Positions 34,175 to 42,199 of a stretch of 64,000 nucleotides of DNA are shown one piece after another. The stretch lies in assembly GCA_033549365.1 (NCBI GenBank), contig JAWSUF010000002.1:412082-476081 (forward strand). Reading direction: 5' to 3'. The DNA is from Acidobacteriota bacterium. GTDB lineage: Bacteria; Acidobacteriota; Aminicenantia; Aminicenantales; Saccharicenantaceae. The translations under genes were made by a program, and so were the position numbers. Numbering within the stretch: the first letter of the stretch is position 1; each line of letters begins with the position of its first letter. The notes below the pieces were generated by a model, which was not told the origin of the DNA, did no database searches, and worked only from the letters and a program-made list of their open reading frames with translations.

Positions 34175-35665
34175 ATGCCATCGATTTCCCCTGACTTCTC
34201 CGCTCTTTCGGGCCGGACTTTCGATATCGCCGTGATCGGAGGCGGCGTCGTCGGCTGCGCCGTTCTCCGGGAGCTTTCCCGCTTCGAGCTCCGGGTTCTC
34301 CTTCTTGAAAAGGAGTCCGATCTGGCCGAAGGGATGAGCAAAGCCAACAGCGGCGTCATCCACGCCGGGTTCAACCTTCCCCCCGGGACGCTCAAGGCCG
34401 CGGCCAACGCCGCCGGGCTCGGACGGATCTACGAACTGGCCGCCGAACTCGGCGTGCCGCACCGGAAAACCGGAAAGCTGGTTGTGGCCTTCGACGACGC
34501 CGATCTTCTCCGCCTTGAAGAGCTTCTGGCTCAGGGCCGCGGGAACGGGACGCCCGGACTTGAAATCATCGGTGAACGCGACATCGGACGCATCGAACCC
34601 CATGTTCGGGGAAAATGGGCTCTTCTATCGCCCTGGACCGGGATCATTTCCCCTTATGCCTTCACGACGGCGCTGGCCGAATGCGCCTTGCGCAACGGAG
34701 CGGATGTTCTTCTTGAAACCGCCGTCACGGGCGTGGATGTCCTCGCGGAGGGCTTTGAGCTGACCACGCCCCGAGGCAAGATCCGGACACGCTGGGTCGT
34801 CAACAGTGCCGGCCTGTTTTCCGCCGAGGTCGCGGCTCTGGCCGGAATCACGGATTTCGTCCTGAAACCCTATCGCGGCGAGTACCTCGTATCCGACAAA
34901 GCCGCCGCCGCGGTTCTGTCCCGGCCCGTCTACCCGGTTCCGCCCCGGGACGATTCGTTTCTCGGCGTCCACATCACGCCGACTCTGGACGGCAACATCC
35001 TTCTCGGCCCGAGTTCCGAACCGGTCGAAGATTGCGGCGATACGGCCACCACGCGGGCCGTCATGGACCGGCTCAAGGCCGAAGCCTTCAAGCTTGTTCC
35101 GGCGCTCGCGGAGCATTCTTTCATCCGCAGTTATTCGGGGCTTCGGCCGCGGATCGCCACGCCCGACGGTCGGCCGAAATTCGCCGATTTCGTTTTTGAA
35201 GAAAGCGAGGTGCGGCCGGGCTGGATCAATCTCATCGGCATCGAATCCCCCGGTCTGACGGCGGCTCCGGCCATTGCGGCCTGGGTGGGCGAGATCATCA
35301 GCGGGCGTGAAGCGCGGCCCCGAAGGGAGGATTTCGACCCGGTCGTCCCCGCGCCGCTCCGGTTCGCCGAACGGGCCGACCCGGAGCGCCGGGATCTTGT
35401 CGCCGCCGACGGCGATTGGGGCGAGATGGTCTGCCGCTGCGAGCATGTCACCCGGGCCGAAGTCGAGGCCGCTCTCGACAATCCTTTCGGCGTTCGAACC
35501 CTGGACGGCATCAAGAGAAGGACCCGTTGCGGAATGGGACGCTGCCAGGGAGGGTTCTGCACGCCTCGCCTGGTGGAGATCCTTCAACGACGGAATGTTC
35601 CGCTGGAAATAATTTCCAAACGCGGTCCGGGTTCCGAACTTTTTCCGGGGAGGATCAAGCCATGA
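34175..35665 (+). CDS. GlpA-like FAD-dependent dehydrogenase with [2Fe-2S]-binding C-terminal domain
   Basis: The 496-residue protein has an N-terminal FAD dinucleotide fold (DIAVIGGGVVGCAVLRELSR), a DAO-type body, and a C-terminal BFD-like cluster domain (about 410-475) with cysteines in MVCRCEHV, TRCGMGRCQGGFC. This build is found in anaerobic glycerol-3-phosphate dehydrogenase GlpA and related hydroxy-acid dehydrogenases. The stop overlaps the next FAD gene (ATGA), and a DUF1667 gene follows, an arrangement seen with GlpA-like enzymes in other anaerobes. Confidence 0.85.
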   Translation: MPSISPDFSALSGRTFDIAVIGGGVVGCAVLRELSRFELRVLLLEKESDLAEGMSKANSGVIHAGFNLPPGTLKAAANAAGLGRIYELAAELGVPHRKTGKLVVAFDDADLLRLEELLAQGRGNGTPGLEIIGERDIGRIEPHVRGKWALLSPWTGIISPYAFTTALAECALRNGADVLLETAVTGVDVLAEGFELTTPRGKIRTRWVVNSAGLFSAEVAALAGITDFVLKPYRGEYLVSDKAAAAVLSRPVYPVPPRDDSFLGVHITPTLDGNILLGPSSEPVEDCGDTATTRAVMDRLKAEAFKLVPALAEHSFIRSYSGLRPRIATPDGRPKFADFVFEESEVRPGWINLIGIESPGLTAAPAIAAWVGEIISGREARPRREDFDPVVPAPLRFAERADPERRDLVAADGDWGEMVCRCEHVTRAEVEAALDNPFGVRTLDGIKRRTRCGMGRCQGGFCTPRLVEILQRRNVPLEIISKRGPGSELFPGRIKP

Positions 35666-36942
35666 CCGGAACGGACGGCCGGAGCGTTCCCGTCGAGGAG
35701 CGCGGCGTCGTCGTCATTGGAGCGGGCCCGGCCGGATTGGCGGCGGCCATCGGAGCCCGCCGGGCCGGTGCGGACGACGTCTGCGTCATCGAAAGGGACA
35801 GAAACCCGGGCGGAATCCTCAACCAGTGCATTCACGACGGCTTCGGCCTTTTTCTCTACGAGGAGACGATTTCGGGCCCCGAATATGCCGAACGCCTGGC
35901 CGAAGAGGCCGTCCAAGCCGGTGTCCGGTTTGAGACGGGGGCTATGGTTCTGGATCTTACGGGAGACCGGATCTTAAAGGTCAACGCCCGCTCCGGATAC
36001 CGAATTCTCCGGGCCGGAGCGGTCGTCCTGGCCATGGGCTGCCGGGAACGAACGAGGGAGATGATCGAAATTCCGGGAATGCGTCCGGCCGGAATCTTCA
36101 CCGCCGGATGCGCCCAGAACCTCGTCAATCTTCAAAACATCCGAATCGGACGGGAAGCCGTGATTCTCGGTTCGGGCGATATCGGGCTCATCATGGCCCG
36201 GCGTCTGACCTTCGAGGGTATGGCGGTCAAGGGCGTTTTCGAAATCCTGCCCTGGCCGAACGGCCTTGAACGAAATGTCCGCCAATGCCTCGGCGATTTC
36301 GGAATTCCGCTTGAGCTTTCGTCCACAATCGTTGAAATCCGGGGAAAAAACCGTCTGGAATCCGTCGTCGTCGCCCGTGTCGATCCCGATCTTCGCCCCA
36401 TCGCCGGATCCGAGCGAACGGTCGCCTGCGACACGCTTCTTCTTTCCGTCGGGCTCATTCCGGAAAACGAACTGGCCAAACGGGCCGGCGTCGCCCTCTC
36501 TCCGTTGACCGGCGGCGCCGAAGTCGATGAACGGTTCATGACTTCGATTCCCGGCATTTTCTCCTGCGGGAACGTTCTTCATATTCATGATGTCGCCGAC
36601 TGGGCCTCTTTCGAAGGCCTGAAGGCGGGCGCCGCGGCGGCCGGCTTCGCCGCGAACCGGCAAGCCGATTCCCGCTCGGCCGGCGACGGAGAGTTCCGGG
36701 TGCATCCGGGTCCCGGCATTCGGTATGTCGTTCCCCAGATCCTGAGATTCGGTGCCGCGGATGTTGAGTTGAATTTTCGGCCCGATCGGCCGCGGAGGAA
36801 TGAGCGAGTCGGCCTTCGCGGCCGGACGACGGGACGGATCTACCGGCGGAAAACTTATCCGAGACTTCTCCCGTCGGAAATGGCCAAAATCGGCCTTCCC
36901 GGGTCCGTTGAAGAGGACGTAGAGGTTTGGTGTGGTGATTGA
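35662..36942 (+). CDS. NAD(P)/FAD-dependent oxidoreductase (partner of the GlpA-like enzyme)
   Basis: The 426-residue protein has an N-terminal FAD site VVVIGAGPAGLAAAIGAR, a CRERTRE motif after the strand LAMGC, and a second nucleotide-binding segment GREAVILGSGDIGLIMARRL. It resembles the NAD(P)/FAD oxidoreductases that stand between GlpA-like and DUF1667 genes, which probably pass electrons from the substrate dehydrogenase to an acceptor. The start at 35662 overlaps the upstream stop. Confidence 0.85.
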   Translation: MTGTDGRSVPVEERGVVVIGAGPAGLAAAIGARRAGADDVCVIERDRNPGGILNQCIHDGFGLFLYEETISGPEYAERLAEEAVQAGVRFETGAMVLDLTGDRILKVNARSGYRILRAGAVVLAMGCRERTREMIEIPGMRPAGIFTAGCAQNLVNLQNIRIGREAVILGSGDIGLIMARRLTFEGMAVKGVFEILPWPNGLERNVRQCLGDFGIPLELSSTIVEIRGKNRLESVVVARVDPDLRPIAGSERTVACDTLLLSVGLIPENELAKRAGVALSPLTGGAEVDERFMTSIPGIFSCGNVLHIHDVADWASFEGLKAGAAAAGFAANRQADSRSAGDGEFRVHPGPGIRYVVPQILRFGAADVELNFRPDRPRRNERVGLRGRTTGRIYRRKTYPRLLPSEMAKIGLPGSVEEDVEVWCGD

Positions 36943-37291
36943 CAGACTGACGTGTGTTCTCTGTCCGGTAGGCTGTGAACTTGAGGTGCGGAGAGACGGC
37001 CGGGATCTGGACATTCAGGGACACCAATGCGACAAGGGCATCGATTTCGCCCGGGAGGAAATTCTTCATCCGAAGCGCAACCTGGCGACATCGGTTCCCC
37101 TGGCGGGAACGGTCGATCGGATGGTTTCGGTGCGCCTGAGCGCTCCCGTGCCGAGAGCCATGATCCATCCCATCCTGGAGGAAATCGGCCGCCTCCGTCC
37201 CAGGCCGCCGGTCCGCCGCGGCGACATTCTTCTCCGGGATGTCTCGGGCACGGGTGCCGATGTCATCGCCACCCGCACGCTGTCCGATTGA
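36932..37291 (+). CDS. DUF1667 iron-sulfur-type small subunit
   Basis: The 119-residue protein begins with LTCVLCPVGCELEV and has a later HQCDKGIDFAREE, giving four cysteines suited to binding a metal or cluster, plus a conserved RNLATSVPL segment. DUF1667 proteins accompany GlpA-like and FAD oxidoreductase genes and are taken to be their third subunit. The GTG start at 36932 lies inside the end of the upstream gene with AGAGG six bases before it. Confidence 0.85.
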   Translation: MVIDRLTCVLCPVGCELEVRRDGRDLDIQGHQCDKGIDFAREEILHPKRNLATSVPLAGTVDRMVSVRLSAPVPRAMIHPILEEIGRLRPRPPVRRGDILLRDVSGTGADVIATRTLSD

Positions 37292-37317
37292 ATCCATCGG
37301 CGGATTGCGCTTATAAT
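37288..37317 (+). promoter_or_regulatory. Promoter of the hybrid histidine kinase gene
   Basis: TTGAAT (37288-37293) and TATAAT (37312-37317) are 18 bases apart, about 60 bases before the kinase start. Confidence 0.6.
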
Positions 37318-37375
37318 GACCTGAAGAGCTGACGGAGAAGGGATGTTTCGTTCGACCCGGCACTGCGGAAGATAG

Positions 37376-40096
37376 ATGAGAGACGAAATGGAACAACCTG
37401 CGAATCTGCAGGCGAACCTGTTTTTCGACCGCCTTTTTGAAAACGCCATGGAAGCGATCCTGGTTGCGGACGCCTCCGGCCGCGTTCTCCGCGTCAACAG
37501 GGAATTTATCAATCTTTTCGGCTATAACGAGAAAGAAATCATCGGCCGGGAAGTCGACGAGTTGATCGTTCCTACGGGGTATGAGGAGGGTGCCCGGAAC
37601 ATCACCCGGGAAACGAGCGGGGGAAAGAAAGCGACCATCGAGACCGTCCGGCGAAGAAAAGACGGATCCCTTATCGAGGTCTCCCTTCTGGCCTCTCCGG
37701 TCATGATCGATTCGAAATACATCGCCTCTCTCTGCATCTACCACGACATCTCGCATCATAAGAAGATTGTCGCCGATTTGACGGCTTCCCGGGAGCGCTT
37801 CAGAGACATCGCCTTGAGTTCGGCCGATTGGATCTGGGAAATAGACGCCGATGCGGCCTACACCTTCTCCTCCGGCCGCGTTGAACAGATCCTGGGATTC
37901 AGCCCCGAGGAGGTCCTGGGAAAAACCCCCTTTGATCTGATGCACGGCGAAGACGCCGCCCGCATGCGGTCTGTTTTCAAAGAGTTGTTCGCTCTTCGGC
38001 AGCCTCTCCGGAATCTGGAAGGCTGGAAAATCGCGACGGACGGCAGCCTGGTGCTGATGCAAATGAACGGTGTTCCGGTCATGGATGCCCAGGGACGGCT
38101 TCTGGGTTACCGTGGCGTTGATCGGGATATCACATTGAACCGGGCCGCCCTTGAGGGTCTCAAGCGGGAAATGACCAAGTTTTCGACCATGATCTCCGGC
38201 ATGCGCGAAGGGATCGCCTATGCCGGGGAGGACGACCGCATCCTCGAGGCCAACGCCTATCTGCTTGACTTATTCCGATTGGACAAGGACGCCGTTCTCG
38301 ACTCGCCCGTCCGGAAATTTCTCGACTCCGTCGAAGCGCCCTCTCTCGATGCCCACTTGGCTCGATTCAAAGCCGAGCCCGGATCAGCGGCTGTCGAAAT
38401 GCAGATCACCCTCCGGGGCGCCGTTTTGATTCTGAGGCTGCAGCCCATCTATTATCAGGACCGGTATGCCGGGATGATTCTGAACTTTATCGATGTGACG
38501 GAGCTTGTCGAGGCCAAAACAAAGGCCCAGGAAGCCGACAAGGTGAAAAGCGAATTTCTGGCCAATATCAGCCATGAAATCCGGACGCCCATGAACGGAA
38601 TCCTGGGCATGACCGAACTCATCCTCGGGACGTCCTTGACGCCCGACCAGAAGGAATACCTCAAGGCCATCCGGAATTCCGCACAATCCCTGATGAGCCT
38701 CATCAACGACCTTCTCGACATTTCCAAAATCGAGGCCAACAAGCTGGAGATCGAGCGCATCCCCTTCTCTCTTTCGGACGTCGTGTTCGACGCCGCGGCC
38801 ATCCTCGCCTCTCAGGCCCATCGCAAGAAAATCGAGCTCATTTGCGAGATCCCCCCTGAATCGGCTGTTGAGGTCATTGGGGATCCCGTCCGGCTGCGGC
38901 AGGTTCTCGTCAATCTGATCGGCAACGCCATCAAATTCACAAGCCGCGGTGAAATCGCCGTTTCCGTTCGAAACGTCGAAGAAACCGAATCCGAAACCCT
39001 TCTGGAGTTCGCCGTTCGGGATACGGGGATCGGGATTCCCAAGGACAAACTGGAAACGATTTTCGATGCCTTCATCCAGAGCGACGGCTCCATGACGCGG
39101 CTTTACGGGGGAACCGGTCTCGGCCTTTCGATTTCCTCGCGCCTCGTCCGGGCCATGGGCGGGGACATCCGCGCGGAAAGCGAGGAAGGCCGCGGCAGCA
39201 CGTTCCGCTTCACGATCCGGGCGGGACGGTCCTCCGATCCGGCCGCCGTGGAAAAACCGGTGATTCCCTCACTGTCGGCGGCGCGGGTTCTCATCGTCGA
39301 CGACAACGCAAAATCACGGGCCGTTTTGAGCAGCCTTGTCCGGACCTGGGGAGGGCTTCCCATCGAGGCATCCGGCGGGGATGCGGCCGTGTCCCTCTTG
39401 GACGAAGCCTCCCGGAGCGGGACGCCTCCCCATGTCGTCCTGATCGACGCCTATCTGCCCGATATGAGCGCGGTTTATCTCCAGAACTGGCTGAAGCAGA
39501 ACCCGGACGCCGCCGCGAGGTCCATCATGATGCTCGGCTCCGAAGACAGCCTGGGGGATGCCGTGCCCTGGAAACGGCTTGGGGTTCCGTCCTTCGTCAT
39601 CAAGCCCGTCCGTCCGGATCATCTCTTCCAATCGTTGAGAAAATTGCGCGATGAAGCCGCTCAGGCCGCCGCATCCCCCTTGGCGTCGGATCTCCGGGAT
39701 TCCTACCGCGTCCTGATTGCTGAAGACAACCTCATCAATCGCAAAGTCGCTCGATATATCCTGGAACGGGAAGGGCACGAGATCCGCGAAGTCGAGAACG
39801 GCGAGCAGGTTTTAGACGCCCTGGAAAAAGGACTCTTTGACGTCGTCCTGATGGATATTCAGATGCCCCACATGGACGGGCTCACGGCCGCCGAAACCAT
39901 CAGGCTCAAGGAACAGCAGACCGGGCGCCATATTCCCATCATCGCGCTCACCGCACATGCCATGAAAGGCGATAAGGAGCGTTTTCTCGGATCGGGCATG
40001 GACGCCTATGTGTCGAAACCGATCGAGCCCGAAGCCTTGATCGCCACCGTCAAAGAAACCGTGACCCGGGTTCGGGAGGAAAAGAACGGGCCGTGA
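37376..40096 (+). CDS. Hybrid sensor histidine kinase with PAS domains and two receiver domains
   Basis: The 906-residue protein has two clear PAS domains (about 20-130 and 140-265) and a third PAS-like segment to about 380. A HisKA domain follows with phospho-His in [15 protein letters not shown] (about 400), then an HATPase domain with DTGIGIP and [10 protein letters not shown] (to about 620). Receiver 1 has VLIVDDNA and a modified acceptor region [10 protein letters not shown]; receiver 2 has [16 protein letters not shown] and YVSKP. No membrane segments are seen, so it senses a cytoplasmic signal. An ATG at 37388 is an alternative start. No response regulator with an output domain is adjacent. 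Confidence 0.92.
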   Translation: MRDEMEQPANLQANLFFDRLFENAMEAILVADASGRVLRVNREFINLFGYNEKEIIGREVDELIVPTGYEEGARNITRETSGGKKATIETVRRRKDGSLIEVSLLASPVMIDSKYIASLCIYHDISHHKKIVADLTASRERFRDIALSSADWIWEIDADAAYTFSSGRVEQILGFSPEEVLGKTPFDLMHGEDAARMRSVFKELFALRQPLRNLEGWKIATDGSLVLMQMNGVPVMDAQGRLLGYRGVDRDITLNRAALEGLKREMTKFSTMISGMREGIAYAGEDDRILEANAYLLDLFRLDKDAVLDSPVRKFLDSVEAPSLDAHLARFKAEPGSAAVEMQITLRGAVLILRLQPIYYQDRYAGMILNFIDVTELVEAKTKAQEADKVKSEFLANISHEIRTPMNGILGMTELILGTSLTPDQKEYLKAIRNSAQSLMSLINDLLDISKIEANKLEIERIPFSLSDVVFDAAAILASQAHRKKIELICEIPPESAVEVIGDPVRLRQVLVNLIGNAIKFTSRGEIAVSVRNVEETESETLLEFAVRDTGIGIPKDKLETIFDAFIQSDGSMTRLYGGTGLGLSISSRLVRAMGGDIRAESEEGRGSTFRFTIRAGRSSDPAAVEKPVIPSLSAARVLIVDDNAKSRAVLSSLVRTWGGLPIEASGGDAAVSLLDEASRSGTPPHVVLIDAYLPDMSAVYLQNWLKQNPDAAARSIMMLGSEDSLGDAVPWKRLGVPSFVIKPVRPDHLFQSLRKLRDEAAQAAASPLASDLRDSYRVLIAEDNLINRKVARYILEREGHEIREVENGEQVLDALEKGLFDVVLMDIQMPHMDGLTAAETIRLKEQQTGRHIPIIALTAHAMKGDKERFLGSGMDAYVSKPIEPEALIATVKETVTRVREEKNGP

Positions 40097-40122
40097 GCCG
40101 GACGCCGGCCCCGGCCGGAATC

Positions 40123-41424
40123 CTACATGTTGCCGAAGCGGGGATTGACGACGTTGCTGAAGATGGACCCGAAACGGAAATTCAGCCCCATCCGCAACTG
40201 CAGCTGGTAGTTTGTCGCCAGACGCTTCAATTCCAGGAGAATATCTTCGCGCGAGGCTCCCGCTCTCGGCAGGGACAGCTGGTCGCGGACCCGCGAATAC
40301 TCGGCATCGACCGAAAAGGAAAAGCCTTTGAAGACGCGGGCCGAAATCCCGGTTTCAATCTTAAGGTTGTTCTTACCGAAGTCGTGAAAGAAGTTCGAGC
40401 CCTCCAGCTGGAGGCCGATACCGCCCCACGGTTCCTTGAGCTCGAAGATCACGCTCAAGCTCTGGCTGAGAAGGGTTTCCTGCAACTTTTCGAAAACGGT
40501 TTCTTCGATGTACTTTCGATGGGCCAGACTGATCCGGTATTGAATGCGGAGTTCCCGCCGGGTGGATTGGTCGTAGGGAAAAACATTGAACTCGATCGCC
40601 GGGCCCAGGCTGCTGTAGAGATCGGCGTTGTCGAACGTCGATGAATAGAAATGAGAAGACAGGCCCGCCGACCAATGCGGCCCGAGGCTTTTGACATATC
40701 GTGAAAACAGGGTCTTGCGGGCGGTCCGGCTGATGATTTCTTCGTCGTCCTCCACGATGTAGCGGCGGTCGTTGAAGTTGCCGTTGGCCCACAGACTGAA
40801 TTTGGAGGCTTCGGTCGTCCGGTTGGCCGAAAGTGAGATGTTGTAGGAGTATCGGCGATAGAGGTCCTCTTTATCGTAGTTGCCGCGCAACCCGGTGCTG
40901 AAGGTCCAGTAATTCCAGGGGTCGATGACCTGGTCGGTTTTTGCGGTTTCCGTCCGGGCATAGGACACGGAGATGAACTCCGAGAGCGGCGTGTCGTAGA
41001 GATAGGGGACCAGACCTTTTTTGAGGGTGTTGACGAGCCCTTTCCTCACTTGATCCGGAGAATCGTCCGGTCCGGAGAAGCTTTTCAGGGTGGCGTCCCG
41101 CCCCCTGTATTTTTTGAGACCGATGAAGGCCAGCGTGTACTCCGTGCCGCCGCTTCCCGTCTGTTGGGTCGTGATGAGAATATGGACGTCGGCGTTCTCG
41201 CGGTCCCGGACATAGTTGACGAACATGATTTCGGTCCGGATGTAATCGCGGTCACAGACGCGGGGAGGACAATCGAGATAGACATTGGGAGCGATGCTTC
41301 GCAGGGTGTCGGGGCCTTCGAGAGCCGTTTGAGCGGCGGCTGTGGGATGGGCCGAGGCGAGTGCGGAGAACACCGAGAGGACAACAATCGCCGCCGTTCG
41401 TGAGGAGACGCGTTTTATGGTCAT
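40123..41424 (-). CDS. Exported outer-membrane beta-barrel-like protein of unknown function
   Basis: The 433-residue protein has a signal peptide (to about ASAHPTAAAQ), a periplasmic domain of about 110 residues containing a Cys pair (LDCPPRVCDRDY), then about 290 residues of alternating beta strands rich in Tyr, Arg and Ser that look like a barrel. Similar two-part proteins are, to my knowledge, found in Acidobacteriota-type genomes without assigned function. Its ATG overlaps the stop of the upstream exported protein (ATGA), so the pair is probably cotranslated. Confidence 0.72.
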   Translation of the reverse strand: MTIKRVSSRTAAIVVLSVFSALASAHPTAAAQTALEGPDTLRSIAPNVYLDCPPRVCDRDYIRTEIMFVNYVRDRENADVHILITTQQTGSGGTEYTLAFIGLKKYRGRDATLKSFSGPDDSPDQVRKGLVNTLKKGLVPYLYDTPLSEFISVSYARTETAKTDQVIDPWNYWTFSTGLRGNYDKEDLYRRYSYNISLSANRTTEASKFSLWANGNFNDRRYIVEDDEEIISRTARKTLFSRYVKSLGPHWSAGLSSHFYSSTFDNADLYSSLGPAIEFNVFPYDQSTRRELRIQYRISLAHRKYIEETVFEKLQETLLSQSLSVIFELKEPWGGIGLQLEGSNFFHDFGKNNLKIETGISARVFKGFSFSVDAEYSRVRDQLSLPRAGASREDILLELKRLATNYQLQLRMGLNFRFGSIFSNVVNPRFGNM

Positions 41425-42131
41425 TTTGTCCGGAAAAACACTTGAGACCAGGGGATGACGTTGATCTCGGAACCCCGGGCCGCGCCCGGATCGTCAACGA
41501 AACGCTTGGAGATCCATGATGTGATGACAAAGAGGCGGACGATTGTCGATGGCGGGATGGTGTCCACGGGAATGACCACGATTTCGGCCTCGACATCGTC
41601 GAGGTTGAACTGAAACCGATCGCTTTTGAAATCGTAGGCGCGGAGATTGACCGGTCCGCATGTCCCGGTCGACATCCAACGCACCTCGAGATCCCATCCG
41701 GATTCGATGATGTCCGGCCGCGGGGATTCGAGAATCAGCCAGCCGGGGAGGGGAAGTGTTTTTTCTATGATTCGGCGCTCGGGCGCTGCGATCCGGATGG
41801 AAAAGTTTTTCGGAAGCGCTTCCCGTTTCACGGGAATGCGGGCGAGATATTGGCCGTCCTTGAATTCCAGCTCCGTTCCGGAGAAGGTCACTTGGGCGTC
41901 GCTGATCACGATTCCGTTTGCGGATCCCGCCCGGACCTCGATGTAGGGACGGATTTCATAAAGATCGATGTCATTGTTGTAGTCATATCGGGAAAGGCTT
42001 GCGGTGGGATAGACCGTGACCCGGATGAAGACCGGGTCGGTTTCCACAGCCGAGTGGCTTTGACCCGACATGCCCACGGCGGACGGAAAAACAACGGCCA
42101 GGGCCAAAAGCGCATATCCGAAATATCTCAT
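41421..42131 (-). CDS. Exported beta-rich protein of unknown function
   Basis: The 236-residue protein has a signal peptide (MRYFGYALLALAVVFPSA) and then Ig-like beta segments, including VTVYPTASLSRYDYNN and VRAGSANGIVISDAQVTF. The start at 42131 has GGTGGAG before it, and a TGTATAAT element 20 bases upstream. It follows the TonB-dependent receptor gene by 68 bases and overlaps the beta-barrel gene; the three may form one cell-envelope unit. Confidence 0.72.
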   Translation of the reverse strand: MRYFGYALLALAVVFPSAVGMSGQSHSAVETDPVFIRVTVYPTASLSRYDYNNDIDLYEIRPYIEVRAGSANGIVISDAQVTFSGTELEFKDGQYLARIPVKREALPKNFSIRIAAPERRIIEKTLPLPGWLILESPRPDIIESGWDLEVRWMSTGTCGPVNLRAYDFKSDRFQFNLDDVEAEIVVIPVDTIPPSTIVRLFVITSWISKRFVDDPGAARGSEINVIPWSQVFFRTK

Positions 42132-42150
42132 AATCTCCACCTCGTGAAAC

Positions 42151-42158
42151 ATTATACA
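42151..42158 (-). promoter_or_regulatory. -10 element TGTATAAT before the exported protein gene
   Basis: On the minus strand TATAAT at 42151-42156 is preceded by TG. No clear -35 is seen. It would let the two downstream genes be expressed without the TonB receptor. Confidence 0.45.
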
Positions 42159-42199
42159 TCATCGGCCCAGACGGATCTATCTGCAGGAACCCGGTATAA

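Noticed and set aside
40097-40122. GC-rich inverted repeat between the histidine kinase and the beta-barrel gene
   Set aside because: Only 26 bases with no T-run on either side; too short and ambiguous to call a terminator.
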